Below, in pieces: positions 26,693 to 38,853 of a stretch of DNA of 64,000 nt. The DNA comes from Granulicella paludicola (GTDB lineage Bacteria > Acidobacteriota > Terriglobia > Terriglobales > Acidobacteriaceae): contig NZ_JAGSYC010000025.1 in assembly GCF_025685545.1 (NCBI RefSeq), positions 1 through 64,000 on the forward strand, in the 5' to 3' direction. A model generated the notes under the pieces. That model was given only the letters and a program-made list of their open reading frames with translations. It made no database searches and was not told where the DNA came from. A program made the translations under genes and the position numbers. Position 1 is the stretch's first letter. The number at the start of each line of letters is the position of its first letter.

Positions 26693-29092
26693 ATGTTCAG
26701 CAAAACTGGGGTTGCGGTTGTGGCGGTGGTTTTCGCTGCGTGTGGTGTGGGCGGGTATGCGCAGCATCCGATTGAGCCGCGTGGTGCGGCGCGTGCAGCG
26801 AACGGTGATGGGGTGTATCGAGCGCTGCGGACGGCGGGGCCGGTGGGTGAGGGCGTGCGGGTGAAGGAGTTCACTCTGGAGCGTGAGGGTGGCATCTTTC
26901 ACTTTACCGACGGTGCTTTCTATCTCTATGGAGTGGTGAGCGGTCGCGAGACGGGCGCGGTGTTTCTGGGGCATGGACGGTTCGAGCTGGCTCCAAAAGA
27001 GGCGAACGAGCAGCACTCGCTGGCGCTGCTGACGAAGAGCGGTGTGATGTCGCAGGAGTTTTCGACGGTAGTGCTGCGTTTCAGCGACGACACGGCGGAG
27101 GAGATCCGCAAGGCTTCCGCGGGCAGTGCGGGACCGTTGGCTTCGCAGGCGAGCGCAGCTGCGTCCGGGCTGGCAAAGGAGTTTCGAACGACGCTGCATG
27201 AGAACTTCGATCTAAGGCTGCTGGGAGAGGTGACGGCCGGGCCGGAGGCGTCGACGCGAGAGCGATTCTTTCTGGCGTCGTTTCGGATGGGAGGCATGTT
27301 CAGCGGAAGGAATGTGCTGTTCAAGGTGGATCCGGAGCGCGTGCCTGATCAGGTGGAGCTGACGACGTGGGACGGCTCGAACTATGACACGTGGGCGGCC
27401 TACAAGATGAAGGATGCGGCGGTGGAGCGAGGCGTTCCGCTGCATGTCTCCGAACAGGTGATGGATGTGCGGATGGAACGGTCGGGCAAGATGACGAACG
27501 CGGTGGAGACGACGATCACGATGCGTCTCGGTGGGCTGCGTGTGCTGCCGTTGAACCTGTATCCGACGCTGCGTGTGTCGGGTGTGTATGACGGCGACGG
27601 TGATCCGCTGGAGTTTGTGCAGGAGGACAAGGAGTACGATCCGCAGTTTGCGATTGTGCTGCCGAAGCCGGTGGCGAAGGGCGCGACGCTGCATGTGCTG
27701 ACGAAGTACAGCGGGCCGGATGCGGTGCGGCGCGATGGTGATGGTATGTACTACCTGCGGCCGGGCGCGCGTGAGAGCTGGTATCCGGCGGGCGATGAGG
27801 CGTTAGGCGGGTTCGCGAACTACAGGATGACGTTTCATATTCCGAAGAACCTGGACATTGTTGCGACCGGCAAGCGGGTAAGTTCCGAGAAAGAGGATGG
27901 CGGGCAGAAGGTGGTGTGGGCGACGGATACGCCGATAGCGGTGGCGGGGTTCAACCTGGGTGAGTTTGCTTCGACGCAGCTGAAGACGCCGCAGGGCTTC
28001 GAGGTACTGGCGTATGCGAATACGGAGTTGCCAGATTCGATGAAGGGGATGGAAGGCGGCACGATGGGGTCGATGGAGGCAAGCTCGGCGCTGAAGTACG
28101 AGTTATCGCAGGGGAGCGCGGCGATCCAGGTGTATTCGGAGTATTTCGGCAAGCTGCCGTACGATCACGTGGCGCTTACGGAGCAGAGTGCCTGCGGGTT
28201 CGGACAGAGCTGGCCGATGCTGGTGTATCTGCCAGTGTGTGCTTTCTTCGACGACACGGTGAAGCACCAGATGGGGCTGCTGCAGCACGATCCGAGCTAT
28301 TGGGAGGAGGTGACTCCGCATGAGGTGGCACATCAGTGGTGGGGGCAGGAGGTGGGGTTCGACAGCTATCGCGACCAGTGGATGAGCGAGGGCTTCGCGA
28401 ACTTTTCGGTGAGCCTGTACCTAGTGGCGACGAACAAGGACCTGAAGCCGTTCAACGATTTCTGGAAGGAGCAGAAGAAGAACCTGGTGGAAAAGAACGC
28501 GATGGGGGTGCGGCCGATCGATGCAGGGCCGCTGACGATGGGCCAGCGTGTGGCGAATGAGAAGACGGGAAATGTGTATCAGGACCTGATCTACAGCAAG
28601 GGCGCGTATGTGATGCACATGCTGCAAGTGATGTATTGGACGCCGAAGGAAGGCGAGGCACCGTTCAAGCACTCGATGCAGGAGTTTGTGAAGGAGTATG
28701 CGGGCAAAGCGGCATCGACGGAGGACTTAAAGGCGAGCTTCGAGCGCACGATGCCGCCGTGGATGAATGTTGCGCACGACGGCAAGCTGGACTGGTTCTT
28801 CAACGAGTATGTGTACGGCACGGAGCTGCCGCACTACGACGTGGCGTCGGACTTTACGGTAGAGAATGGCGAGACGACGATGCACTTCAAGGTGACGCAG
28901 AGCCATGTGTCCGATGGCTTCCTGATGATTTTGCCGCTGTACCTGCAGATGCAGGATGGACACACGCCGCGGCTGTTCAACCTGTCGATCAAGGGGAACT
29001 CGACGGTGGAGCGCACGGTGAAGCTGGGCAAGGTGCCGTCGCCTGCCAAGAAGCTGATTGCGAATTATTACGAGGACATTTTGAGTAATTAG
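26693..29092 (+). CDS. Secreted M1-family zinc aminopeptidase
   Basis: 799 residues with a signal peptide (MFSKTGVAVVAVVFAACGVGGYAQ). The gluzincin zinc site is complete: HEVAH at 543-547 and the third ligand Glu566 in SEGFANF, eighteen residues on. A FGQSWPMLVYLP segment occupies the place of the substrate-binding GAMEN-type motif, and Tyr residues in IYSKGAYVMHML fit the transition-state tyrosine position. It probably trims peptides in the periplasm or outside the cell. A large N-terminal beta region of about 400 residues precedes the catalytic domain, as usual in this group. Confidence 0.9.
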   Translation: MFSKTGVAVVAVVFAACGVGGYAQHPIEPRGAARAANGDGVYRALRTAGPVGEGVRVKEFTLEREGGIFHFTDGAFYLYGVVSGRETGAVFLGHGRFELAPKEANEQHSLALLTKSGVMSQEFSTVVLRFSDDTAEEIRKASAGSAGPLASQASAAASGLAKEFRTTLHENFDLRLLGEVTAGPEASTRERFFLASFRMGGMFSGRNVLFKVDPERVPDQVELTTWDGSNYDTWAAYKMKDAAVERGVPLHVSEQVMDVRMERSGKMTNAVETTITMRLGGLRVLPLNLYPTLRVSGVYDGDGDPLEFVQEDKEYDPQFAIVLPKPVAKGATLHVLTKYSGPDAVRRDGDGMYYLRPGARESWYPAGDEALGGFANYRMTFHIPKNLDIVATGKRVSSEKEDGGQKVVWATDTPIAVAGFNLGEFASTQLKTPQGFEVLAYANTELPDSMKGMEGGTMGSMEASSALKYELSQGSAAIQVYSEYFGKLPYDHVALTEQSACGFGQSWPMLVYLPVCAFFDDTVKHQMGLLQHDPSYWEEVTPHEVAHQWWGQEVGFDSYRDQWMSEGFANFSVSLYLVATNKDLKPFNDFWKEQKKNLVEKNAMGVRPIDAGPLTMGQRVANEKTGNVYQDLIYSKGAYVMHMLQVMYWTPKEGEAPFKHSMQEFVKEYAGKAASTEDLKASFERTMPPWMNVAHDGKLDWFFNEYVYGTELPHYDVASDFTVENGETTMHFKVTQSHVSDGFLMILPLYLQMQDGHTPRLFNLSIKGNSTVERTVKLGKVPSPAKKLIANYYEDILSN

Positions 29093-29150
29093 GGCGCTTC
29101 GGAACGCGAAGATAGAGGCATTGAGAGCAAAGGGCGCTCAGGAAAGCGCG

Positions 29151-29182
29151 AAGGACGCCACGAGTTCCGTAGCGTCCTTTGT
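29151..29182 (+). terminator. Terminator after the aminopeptidase gene
   Basis: AAGGACGC (29151-29158) pairs with GCGTCCTT (29172-29179), followed by TGTCTGCTT. It closes the M1 peptidase gene and faces the end of the minus-strand gene at 29201. Confidence 0.65.
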
Positions 29183-29200
29183 CTGCTTGGTGGGTTGAGC

Positions 29201-30079
29201 TTAGTGGGGTTTGGCGGGTGGGGTGGACATGGGGTTGGCGTCGTTCTCTTTGCCAGCATCGTCAGGCTTGTTGTTAGTGATGTCTTCGCCGTTGTAGTGG
29301 ATGGTGACGCTGGTCTTGAAGCGCTTGTAGTCGGTGTAGCGGACGACGGTGCGGACGTGGACGTCCTGTGAGAGAGCTCCGTGCTGTGCGGCGAAGTGCA
29401 GGATGCCCTCGGCCTTGGTGTAGGTGGGGAACCAATACTTGTCGTCGATCTGCTGGTAGTAGGTGGTGTAGGGCGGGGAGAGATCTTCGTGGCCGACGCG
29501 GGTGTCCTGCGGGACGGTGAGGCCGTTGATGAGGACGATTTCATTGTCCTGCTGGTCGACCCAGACCTTGCCCTGGAAGTAGCGCTTGCCTTTGACGAGG
29601 GTCTTGGGGGCGCAGTCGAAGACGTAGGTATCGAGGTCGTCGACCTTCTGGCGACCGAGGTAGGTGAGGTTGTACTCGGGCAGCTCGGGGGCGGTGAGAA
29701 CGAAGGGCAGCTTCTTTTCGATGTCCTTGAAGTCGTTCTCGGTCATGATGACCTTTTCGATGGTGTTCTGCGGAGCGAAGACGACGTGCTCGACGCGGCG
29801 ACCGTCCTTATCGAAGGAGATGTCGGTGATCTGGTGGTACTCGCCGTCGGGGCGATTGGTGTCGTCGGAGATGGTGTTGAACTTTACGTCCTGGCGGAAG
29901 GTGTAATCGTTGCGCGCGGCAGAGAAGGCGGACTCCTGCTGGCCCATCTTTTCGAGGATCTGCGGGAGGGTGATGCCGGTGGGTGGTGTGGGGTCGAGCG
30001 TGCCGAAGCCCTGGGCATTTGCCGTAAGAGCGAGGGCCGGGGTAGTGACGAGGGCGAGCAGAAGGAGAGTGAGCTTCAT
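29201..30079 (-). CDS. Exported protein with LolA-like fold, function unknown
   Basis: 292 residues from ATG 30079 (MKLTLLLLALVTTPALALTANAQ is a signal peptide; an ATG five codons upstream is an alternative). The body looks like the beta-half-barrel of outer-membrane lipoprotein-sorting (LolA/LolB-like) proteins: repeated strands such as YFQGKVWVDQQDNEIVLING and DKYWFPTYTKAEGIL, then a FKTSVTIHY strand near the end. Similar proteins without clear function are common in Acidobacteria, and the gene at 37883 looks related. There is no lipobox. Function is unknown. Confidence 0.68.
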   Translation of the reverse strand: MKLTLLLLALVTTPALALTANAQGFGTLDPTPPTGITLPQILEKMGQQESAFSAARNDYTFRQDVKFNTISDDTNRPDGEYHQITDISFDKDGRRVEHVVFAPQNTIEKVIMTENDFKDIEKKLPFVLTAPELPEYNLTYLGRQKVDDLDTYVFDCAPKTLVKGKRYFQGKVWVDQQDNEIVLINGLTVPQDTRVGHEDLSPPYTTYYQQIDDKYWFPTYTKAEGILHFAAQHGALSQDVHVRTVVRYTDYKRFKTSVTIHYNGEDITNNKPDDAGKENDANPMSTPPAKPH

Positions 30080-30130
30080 TGGATGTGCGGGCATCGCTTA
30101 GAGGTGGCGGTTAGAAATGACTTAACGGTT

Positions 30131-30207
30131 GTGGCTAGAGGAGATCCTCGGGTTTCTTCGACTGCGCAGCTTGCGAAAAGCCCAGGCTGCTTCGCTCAGA
30201 ATGACGG
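30131..30207. repeat. CCTCGGGTTTCTTCGAC...GCTCAGAATGAC intergenic repeat
   Basis: A longer member of the palindromic repeat class, with ends AGATCCTCGGG and CGCTCAGAATGAC, upstream of recX. A close copy lies at 31944-31997. Confidence 0.6.
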
Positions 30208-30282
30208 AGATCTACTGCCGTTCTTCAACAGGATAGACGGGTTCGCGCGGGAAATGGGTTAGGGGGCGGCGTAGACTGCGGT

Positions 30283-30834
30283 ATGGCTTTTGATAGAGCA
30301 AAGATGCCACGGGTGAAGAAGCCGCGCGAGCCGCTGGGGGTGGCTGGGCTGCTGGAGTATGCGGTCCGGTCGCTGGCGTCGAAGATGAAGAGCGAACGCG
30401 ATATGCGGTTTAGGATGCGGGACCGCGCGGAACCGGGCGAGGCGGGGCAGGCGGCGATCGACGCGGTGATTCTCAAGTTGAAGGAGTATGGCTACCTGAG
30501 CGATGAGCGCTTTGCGGCTGCGTACACGCGGATGAGGCAGGAGAACGAGAAGTTCGGCAAGCGGCGCGTGCAGCAAGGGCTGATGCAGAAGGGGATTCCG
30601 AATGAGCTGGCGAATGCGACGCTGACGACAGCCTATGAGGATGTGGACGAGGTCGCGCTGGCGAGGCAGTATGTCGAACGCAAACGGATGAAGAAGCCGG
30701 AGGGCGAGAAGGAGATTGCGCGGGCGATGCGTCGGCTGGTGGGCGCGGGGTTCAGTGTGGGGACGGTGTGGAAGGTGCTGCGGGGGTGGGGGACAGAGGT
30801 GGAGGAGGTGGATGTCGAAGGAATGGAGGAGTGA
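30283..30834 (+). CDS. recX: Regulatory protein RecX
   Basis: 183 residues. The RecX three-helix-repeat pattern is visible: LLEYAVRSLASKMKSERDMRFRM, then AIDAVILKLKEYGYLSDERFAAAYTRMR with the signature (GYLSDERFA), QQGLMQKGIPNELANATL, and a third repeat ARQYVERKRMKKPEGEKEIARAMRRLVGAGFSVGTVWKVL. RecX inhibits RecA filament growth. recA is not in the window. With comF and dprA also nearby, recombination and DNA-uptake functions are loosely grouped here. Confidence 0.88.
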   Translation: MAFDRAKMPRVKKPREPLGVAGLLEYAVRSLASKMKSERDMRFRMRDRAEPGEAGQAAIDAVILKLKEYGYLSDERFAAAYTRMRQENEKFGKRRVQQGLMQKGIPNELANATLTTAYEDVDEVALARQYVERKRMKKPEGEKEIARAMRRLVGAGFSVGTVWKVLRGWGTEVEEVDVEGMEE

Positions 30835-31015
30835 GGCTCGGACAGGAGACAGCAAACCTATGGACTGAAGCCCGTTCCCTTCTTTGCTGACGATGAGACC
30901 CAATGCTAAAAAGCATCGGGGTACTGAGCTTAGGTGGGGTTGGAGAAGGCAGGAGCAAATGCAGAAGCAGATTCCCCATTCGACTTCGCTCAGGGGAATG
31001 ACAATAAAGGCGATC

Positions 31016-31894
31016 ATGCAGAACGATGTACAGCGGGTGGTTGGGATTGACTGGTCGGGGCGGGTGGATGCGGCGGGGCAGCGGCGGCATATCTGGGCTG
31101 GAGTGTGGACGCGGGGTGAGAAGGTTCGGCTGGAGGCCGGAAGGACGCGAGCAGAGGTTGCGGAGTGGCTGATTGAGCTGGCCAAGGAGACTCCGCGGAT
31201 GGTGGTGGGGTTCGATTTCTGCTTCGGGTTTCCGGCGTGGTTTGTGCGGGATGAGCAAGGGGCGAAGACGGGGCCAGCGTTCTGGGAGCTGGTGTCTCGC
31301 GAGGAACATGCAGAGCGATGGCTGGCGACGGGGTATGAGGATGCGAGGTTCTGGGGTAAGCCTCATAAGCGACCGGCGGAGTTCAGTGGGGAACATCTGC
31401 ACCGGATGCTGCGGGCTACGGATATTGATTGCAAACTGGCCGCGTATATCCCGGAGGAAGAGCGGCGTGAGCGGGTGAAGGGGATTACTCCGAAGAGTGT
31501 GTTTCAGATTGGCGGGGCGGGGAGTGTGGGGACGGCTTCGCTGCGTGGGTTTGCGGTGCTGGAGCGACTGCGTGGCGCCGGGTTTCGGGTGTGGCCGTTC
31601 GACGCGCCGGGGCTTGCGCTGAAGAGGCCGCAGCCGCTGGTGGTGGAGATGTATACGCGGCTGATGACGGGGCCGGTGAAGAAGTCGAATGCGGAGGCAC
31701 GGAAGGCTTACCTGAAGGCGAAGGGATACTCAGGGCTGGGGCGTGGTGTGCTGCAGAGGGCGCTGGCGGGGGAGGATGCGTTCGATGCGCTGGTGAGCAC
31801 GATGGTGATGGCGGAGCGGCGCGCGGAGTTTGCGACGCTGCCGAAGCCGCGGGATCCGCTGCATGAGGTGGAGGGGTGGACCTGGGCGCCGTAA
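31016..31894 (+). CDS. DUF429-type predicted nuclease
   Basis: 292 residues from ATG 31016 (AAGG seven bases upstream); the longer frame from 30884 runs through a dispersed repeat. The RNase-H-like fold of DUF429 is suggested by VVGIDWSGR with an acidic residue in the first strand, VVGFDFCFGFPAW in the next, and a C-terminal AGEDAFDALVSTMVMAERRAE helix carrying the conserved Asp residues. Members are proposed nucleases of unknown role. It is transcribed alone, just after recX. Confidence 0.78.
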   Translation: MQNDVQRVVGIDWSGRVDAAGQRRHIWAGVWTRGEKVRLEAGRTRAEVAEWLIELAKETPRMVVGFDFCFGFPAWFVRDEQGAKTGPAFWELVSREEHAERWLATGYEDARFWGKPHKRPAEFSGEHLHRMLRATDIDCKLAAYIPEEERRERVKGITPKSVFQIGGAGSVGTASLRGFAVLERLRGAGFRVWPFDAPGLALKRPQPLVVEMYTRLMTGPVKKSNAEARKAYLKAKGYSGLGRGVLQRALAGEDAFDALVSTMVMAERRAEFATLPKPRDPLHEVEGWTWAP

Positions 31895-32009
31895 AGAACA
31901 CGGAGAGCTTTCGCGTGAAAGCTTCCAGCTACTGTGGCGAATGTAGACCCTCGGGGTTCTTCGACTACGCGCTGCGCGCTTCGCTCAGAATAACGGTGAT
32001 TAGGTGGAT

Positions 32010-32873
32010 TTAGAGCAGGTTGAGGATCGGCATCGGTGGCAGGGCGCCGATCTTTGTGGCTAGTTCGCGGAAGAGCTCGATGGAGCGGACGCAGTCTTCG
32101 TCGAGCACGTAGTGGATATTTTCGGTGAGGTAGGTGCGGATCGTTGCGGGGGGGACTGCGATCCGTGGGGTCCACTCGGTGACGAGGGTTTCGGTGTTGG
32201 CCATGCCTGCGTCGCGGCTGGCGATGAGATCCGCTATGAGTTGCGCTGAGGTGATGTTGTTGGGTGCGAGGGCTTCGGGGCGGACGGCCCAGACGGCGGC
32301 GACCCAGGGCAGGCCAGTGAGTTCGCGCCAGAGGGTGGCGAGGTCGATCCAGATGAGGTCGGGGTGCGCTGCGTCGATCTGTGCGCGATGTTCGCGGGCT
32401 AGAAGCGCGGGGTCTCCGATGAGGAGCGCGGCATCGTTGGCGGCGAGCATGGGGATAGGATCGGCGTCATGTTCGATGAAGACAGGGCGAGAGTCATGGA
32501 AGTGCTCGAAGAGGATGCGGGCGTAGGCGGCAGAGCTGCGGCTGGCTGTGTCGGCTGCGAGGGTGCGGACGGATTCGAGGGCGGCCTGTTGCGAGAGATG
32601 ATCGGGGTTCTTGATGAGCAGCAGGATGCTGCGGACGGCGTGCAGCGAAGCGATGGTGCAGCCGGGGACGATGGCGAGCTGGGGGGTGAGGGCGGCGATG
32701 GGGATGAGGCCGAGGTCGGCGGTGCCGTCGTGGAGCTGCTGTGCGCAGGCGGAGGGAAGGGTGTAGCGAACGTCGTAGCGGGTGCGAAGGTCTGTGGCTG
32801 CGGGTTCGTGCTCGAAGTTGTAGAGCAGAGGCGCGGGGTTCAGAAACGAGATGGCGGCGACGCGGAGGGGCAT
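32010..32873 (-). CDS. mqnA: Chorismate dehydratase (menaquinone biosynthesis, futalosine pathway)
   Basis: 287 residues. A periplasmic-binding-protein-like fold with the MqnA pattern: RVAAISFLNPAPLLYNFEH at the start (the conserved SxLN segment), LPSACAQQLHDGTADLGLIPIAAL, and GDPALLAREH later. It converts chorismate to 3-enolpyruvylbenzoate, the first step of futalosine-dependent menaquinone synthesis. The other mqn genes are not in the window. There is no signal peptide, consistent with a cytosolic enzyme. Confidence 0.9.
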   Translation of the reverse strand: MPLRVAAISFLNPAPLLYNFEHEPAATDLRTRYDVRYTLPSACAQQLHDGTADLGLIPIAALTPQLAIVPGCTIASLHAVRSILLLIKNPDHLSQQAALESVRTLAADTASRSSAAYARILFEHFHDSRPVFIEHDADPIPMLAANDAALLIGDPALLAREHRAQIDAAHPDLIWIDLATLWRELTGLPWVAAVWAVRPEALAPNNITSAQLIADLIASRDAGMANTETLVTEWTPRIAVPPATIRTYLTENIHYVLDEDCVRSIELFRELATKIGALPPMPILNLL

Positions 32874-32993
32874 AGAGGCAGGGATTCGGGAATAGGGAAT
32901 GGGGAGTAGGAAAAAGAAGACTGATTTCTAAGGATACGGCCTCGGATTGGATGCGGTAGGATGGGCGCACGACGCAGCAGAGAGGTACGCGTG

Positions 32994-34169
32994 ATGATGA
33001 GTGCGAACGAAGAGGCGCGCCTGGGATGGCTTGCGCTGACGTTGACGCCCGGGATGGGTCCTACCCGGTCGGCAAGGACGATACGGCGGCTGGGTGAGGC
33101 TGCGCGGGTGCTGACGGCGTCGTTGACAGAGCTGGAGAGCACAGGGATGCCCGCGGAGTCGGCACAGTTTGTGTTCGACGGGCGTGCTCGGACGGCTGCG
33201 TTGAAGGAAGCTGAACGGACGGCGGAACAGCAGGCTGTGTATATCACTCCTGAGGATGAGGCTTATCCGGAGCGGCTGTTGCATATCTACGATCCGCCTG
33301 CGGTGTTGTGGGTGCGAGGCGAGGTGCGACAGCTGTCGCGCGCAGGGATTGCGGTGGTGGGGACACGGCAACCTTCGCCGTATGGAGCGGGGATGGCAGA
33401 GATGTTGAGCCGCGAGCTGGCGAAGCGCGGCATGGCTGTAATGAGCGGGATGGCGCGCGGGGTGGATACGTGCGCACACAAGGGGGCGCTCGATGTCGGA
33501 GGGGCGACGGTGGCGGTGTGGGGAACGGGGATCGATGTGATCTATCCAAAAGAAAACAAAAAGCTTGCCGAGCAGATCGTAGCGCAGGGCGGGGCGGTGG
33601 TGAGTGAGTTTCCGTTGGGGACGTTTCCGGCGCCGCAGAACTTTCCCATCCGCAACCGGACGCTGAGTGGGATGAGCATCGGAGTGCTGGTGGTGGAGGC
33701 TGCGGAGTATTCGGGAACGCGGATAACAGCGCGGTGTGCGCTGGAGCAGGGTCGCGATGTCTACGCGGTGCCGGGGAATGCGACGAACAAGGGGTCGTGG
33801 GGGCCGAATACGCTGATCAAGCAGGGGGCGAAGCTGACGGCGACGTGGGAGGACATCTGGGAGGATCTGCCGTCGCAGGTGCGGGTGCAATTGGAGGATG
33901 AGCTGGCAGCCCAGAACGGGCAGAAAGAATCGTTTGGTGGGGGGACCGCATCTCTATTCACCGACATGGCTCAAGGGCCGCCGATGAGTGAGCATGAGCG
34001 GCTCGTGATACAAGAGTTACGGCAGGACGAGGGTCTTCAACTGGATGCGCTGATCGAACGGCTGGAGGCGAAACTCGCGTCAGGTGAGATATTTACGGCT
34101 TTGTTTGAGCTGGAACTGGCGGGCAAAGTGAGGCAGATGCCGGGCAAGAATTATGTGCGGTGCTTTTAA
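32994..34169 (+). CDS. dprA: DNA-processing protein DprA
   Basis: 391 residues from ATG 32994. An N-terminal SAM/HhH-like region is followed by the Rossmann DprA core: GTRQPSPYGAGMAEMLSRELA, SGMARGVDTCAHKGAL, GTGIDVIYPKENKKLAEQI, SEFPLGTFPAPQNFPIRNRTLSGMS and EYSGTRITARCALEQGRDVYAVPGNATNKGSWGPN. A C-terminal winged-helix of about 70 residues (LVIQELRQDEGLQLDALIERLEAK) is present. It loads RecA onto incoming single-stranded DNA during transformation. topA follows, a frequent neighbour of dprA. Confidence 0.94.
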   Translation: MMSANEEARLGWLALTLTPGMGPTRSARTIRRLGEAARVLTASLTELESTGMPAESAQFVFDGRARTAALKEAERTAEQQAVYITPEDEAYPERLLHIYDPPAVLWVRGEVRQLSRAGIAVVGTRQPSPYGAGMAEMLSRELAKRGMAVMSGMARGVDTCAHKGALDVGGATVAVWGTGIDVIYPKENKKLAEQIVAQGGAVVSEFPLGTFPAPQNFPIRNRTLSGMSIGVLVVEAAEYSGTRITARCALEQGRDVYAVPGNATNKGSWGPNTLIKQGAKLTATWEDIWEDLPSQVRVQLEDELAAQNGQKESFGGGTASLFTDMAQGPPMSEHERLVIQELRQDEGLQLDALIERLEAKLASGEIFTALFELELAGKVRQMPGKNYVRCF

Positions 34170-34190
34170 AGGCTGTCGCGGAATGTAGAT

Positions 34191-34291
34191 GCAGATTCCT
34201 CCGCTGCGCTGCGGAATGACAAGCCAAGAAGAGCGGAATGACAGGCCGAAAGGGCAGATTGTAGACGCAGATTCCCTGCCGGAATGACAAA
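34191..34291. repeat. Two GCAGATTC/GAATGACAA palindromes between dprA and topA
   Basis: Copies at 34191-34222 (GCAGATTCCTCCGCTGCGCT then GCGGAATGACAA) and 34268-34291. They fill most of the 266-base gap before topA. Confidence 0.72.
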
Positions 34292-34435
34292 CAGTAAAGA
34301 GGTGAGAGTCGCGTCTAACGGCTTAGGTGGAGAAGAGCGTCATTTGACTTGGCCTCGGCAGTCCGTGTTAGTTTGCATAGGAATTGGAAGCGGAGAGAAG
34401 GCTTCGGCCGTTGGCTCTCCGAATGGGTGTGCAGT

Positions 34436-37360
<2,925 letters not shown>

Positions 37361-37542
37361 GCTTCTTCACAAAGCCGGAGCATACTACGGGTTTTGGTAG
37401 GTGCTTCGGTAGAGACTTCCGTTTCCAGTAGATGTGTGCTAAAGTAGAGCAAGTACCAGGCCACCACGAACGGTCGGTGTTGAATGTTGTGTTGTTTGAC
37501 ACTCTGCGAGCCGTATCTTACTGAAAAGATTGGAAGGCGGAC

Positions 37543-37827
37543 ATGAAGGCTATTTGGAACGGACAGACTATCGCTGAGAGCGAGAAGGTTGAAACGATCG
37601 AGGGGAATGTGTACTTTCCCGAAGAGACGGTGAACCGGACGTTTTTGAAGCCCAGCTCCACAAGTTCGAACTGCCCCTGGAAGGGACAGGCGCGTTACTA
37701 TACGGTGCTGGTGGACGGCCAGGAGAACCCCGATGCAGCCTGGTATTACCCCAATCCGAAGCCTGCGGCAAAGTCGGTCAAGCGCCATGTGGCCTTCTGG
37801 CGCGGTGTTGAAATCATTGCGGCTTAG
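37543..37827 (+). CDS. DUF427 domain protein
   Basis: 94 residues, the full length of the DUF427 family: MKAIWNGQTIAESEKVETIEGNVYFPEETV, then the conserved STSSNCPWKGQARYYTVLVDG block, and PKPAAKSVKRHVAFWRGVEI at the end. Small beta-rich soluble proteins of unknown function that are widespread in bacteria and fungi. A GGAAGG ribosome site precedes ATG 37543. A perfect terminator follows. Confidence 0.88.
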   Translation: MKAIWNGQTIAESEKVETIEGNVYFPEETVNRTFLKPSSTSSNCPWKGQARYYTVLVDGQENPDAAWYYPNPKPAAKSVKRHVAFWRGVEIIAA

Positions 37828-37856
37828 CTCTTAGCAAGCTGTGGAATAGATGTGAA

Positions 37857-37885
37857 GAAAGGCTCCCGGATGGGAGCCTTTCCTA
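37857..37885. terminator. Bidirectional terminator between DUF427 and a minus-strand gene
   Basis: GAAAGGCTCCC (37857-37867) pairs perfectly with GGGAGCCTTTC (37872-37882) around GGAT. It sits between two converging genes and can stop transcription from both sides. Confidence 0.8.
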
Positions 37886-38815
37886 TTGCTGTCGGAAGGA
37901 TTCAGAGCTCGGCAGGATGGTGGATTTGACGTGGGTCTTTTCGAAGTCGCTGTTTTTCGCGTCAAGGACGATGGTGCGGTGGAGAAAGAACAGGATATTC
38001 ATCTTAAACTCCGTGCCAAAGGTGATGGGGAACCAGAGGGCATCGGGCGTGTCGGAGGGCTGGGGCGCGTAGGTGACGGTGAAGCCGAGACCGGGGAGGC
38101 TAGTGCCAAGCAGCAGCCGGACGGCGAAGGGAATATCTTTATCTAGCCTGGTGCGGACGACGATAGGTTGATACGCGGTGGTATCGATCCAGGCATCGCC
38201 CTTCCAGTCGTATTCATCGTCCTTCGGGGTGAAAGAGATGTGGAAAGCATCGCGACCATTGCGAAGTTCGCGGCCGAGCAGGCGATAGAGATAGTGCGGT
38301 GCGGCCTTGGAAGTGAGCGGAAACAGACCTGCGGCGACGCCGTCCTTTGAATCGGCGTCGAGGAGATTATGGCGCAGGTTTTCGACAAGGTCCCGGTCCA
38401 TCTTCTCGTTGTCGTCTTCGGCCTTTATGCTGACGTCGAGGCTCTCATCCTTGCTGTCGGGGTCGGCGTTATCGGTCTTTCCTTTTGGGGTTGGCAGCGC
38501 GTTGTAGGTGAGGTATTTGCCTTTGACGAGGAGGCGCCCATCCAGCTTGAGGAGTTCCTGGTGCGAGCCCTTGTCAGAGGGTGTGACGCGCGCGTCGGTG
38601 ATCTCTTCGCAGCGGATGGTCTTGCCTTTACGCGACATAGTGTGAGCGTGCTGGACGTAAATGAAGTGAGCGCGCTCGGCTTCAGCCCGGTCCTGGTTGG
38701 CAGCGACACGCGCCATGATGGCTTCGGCCGTCGGCGCAGGCTGCTGGGCGCGGGCGAGGCAACAGGTAACCGTAGCGCAGGCTATGAGGAGAACGTGCGG
38801 GGCTTTCGAGAGCAT
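37883..38815 (-). CDS. Exported protein with LolA-like fold, function unknown
   Basis: 310 residues with a signal peptide (MLSKAPHVLLIACATVTCCLARAQQ). The start of the mature part (AEAIMARVAANQDRAEAERAHFIYVQHAHTMSRKGKTI) and the later AFHISFTPKDDEYDWKGDAWIDTTAYQPIVVRT strand pair resemble lipoprotein-sorting-like domains and the protein encoded at 29201. This type is frequent in Acidobacteria without assigned function. The two downstream minus-strand genes (38854, 39361) also encode small exported or membrane-anchored proteins, possibly one unit. Confidence 0.68.
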   Translation of the reverse strand: MLSKAPHVLLIACATVTCCLARAQQPAPTAEAIMARVAANQDRAEAERAHFIYVQHAHTMSRKGKTIRCEEITDARVTPSDKGSHQELLKLDGRLLVKGKYLTYNALPTPKGKTDNADPDSKDESLDVSIKAEDDNEKMDRDLVENLRHNLLDADSKDGVAAGLFPLTSKAAPHYLYRLLGRELRNGRDAFHISFTPKDDEYDWKGDAWIDTTAYQPIVVRTRLDKDIPFAVRLLLGTSLPGLGFTVTYAPQPSDTPDALWFPITFGTEFKMNILFFLHRTIVLDAKNSDFEKTHVKSTILPSSESFRQQ

Positions 38816-38853
38816 AAAGACTAATACGAGCTATGTGCTCGAAAGTTCCTTGC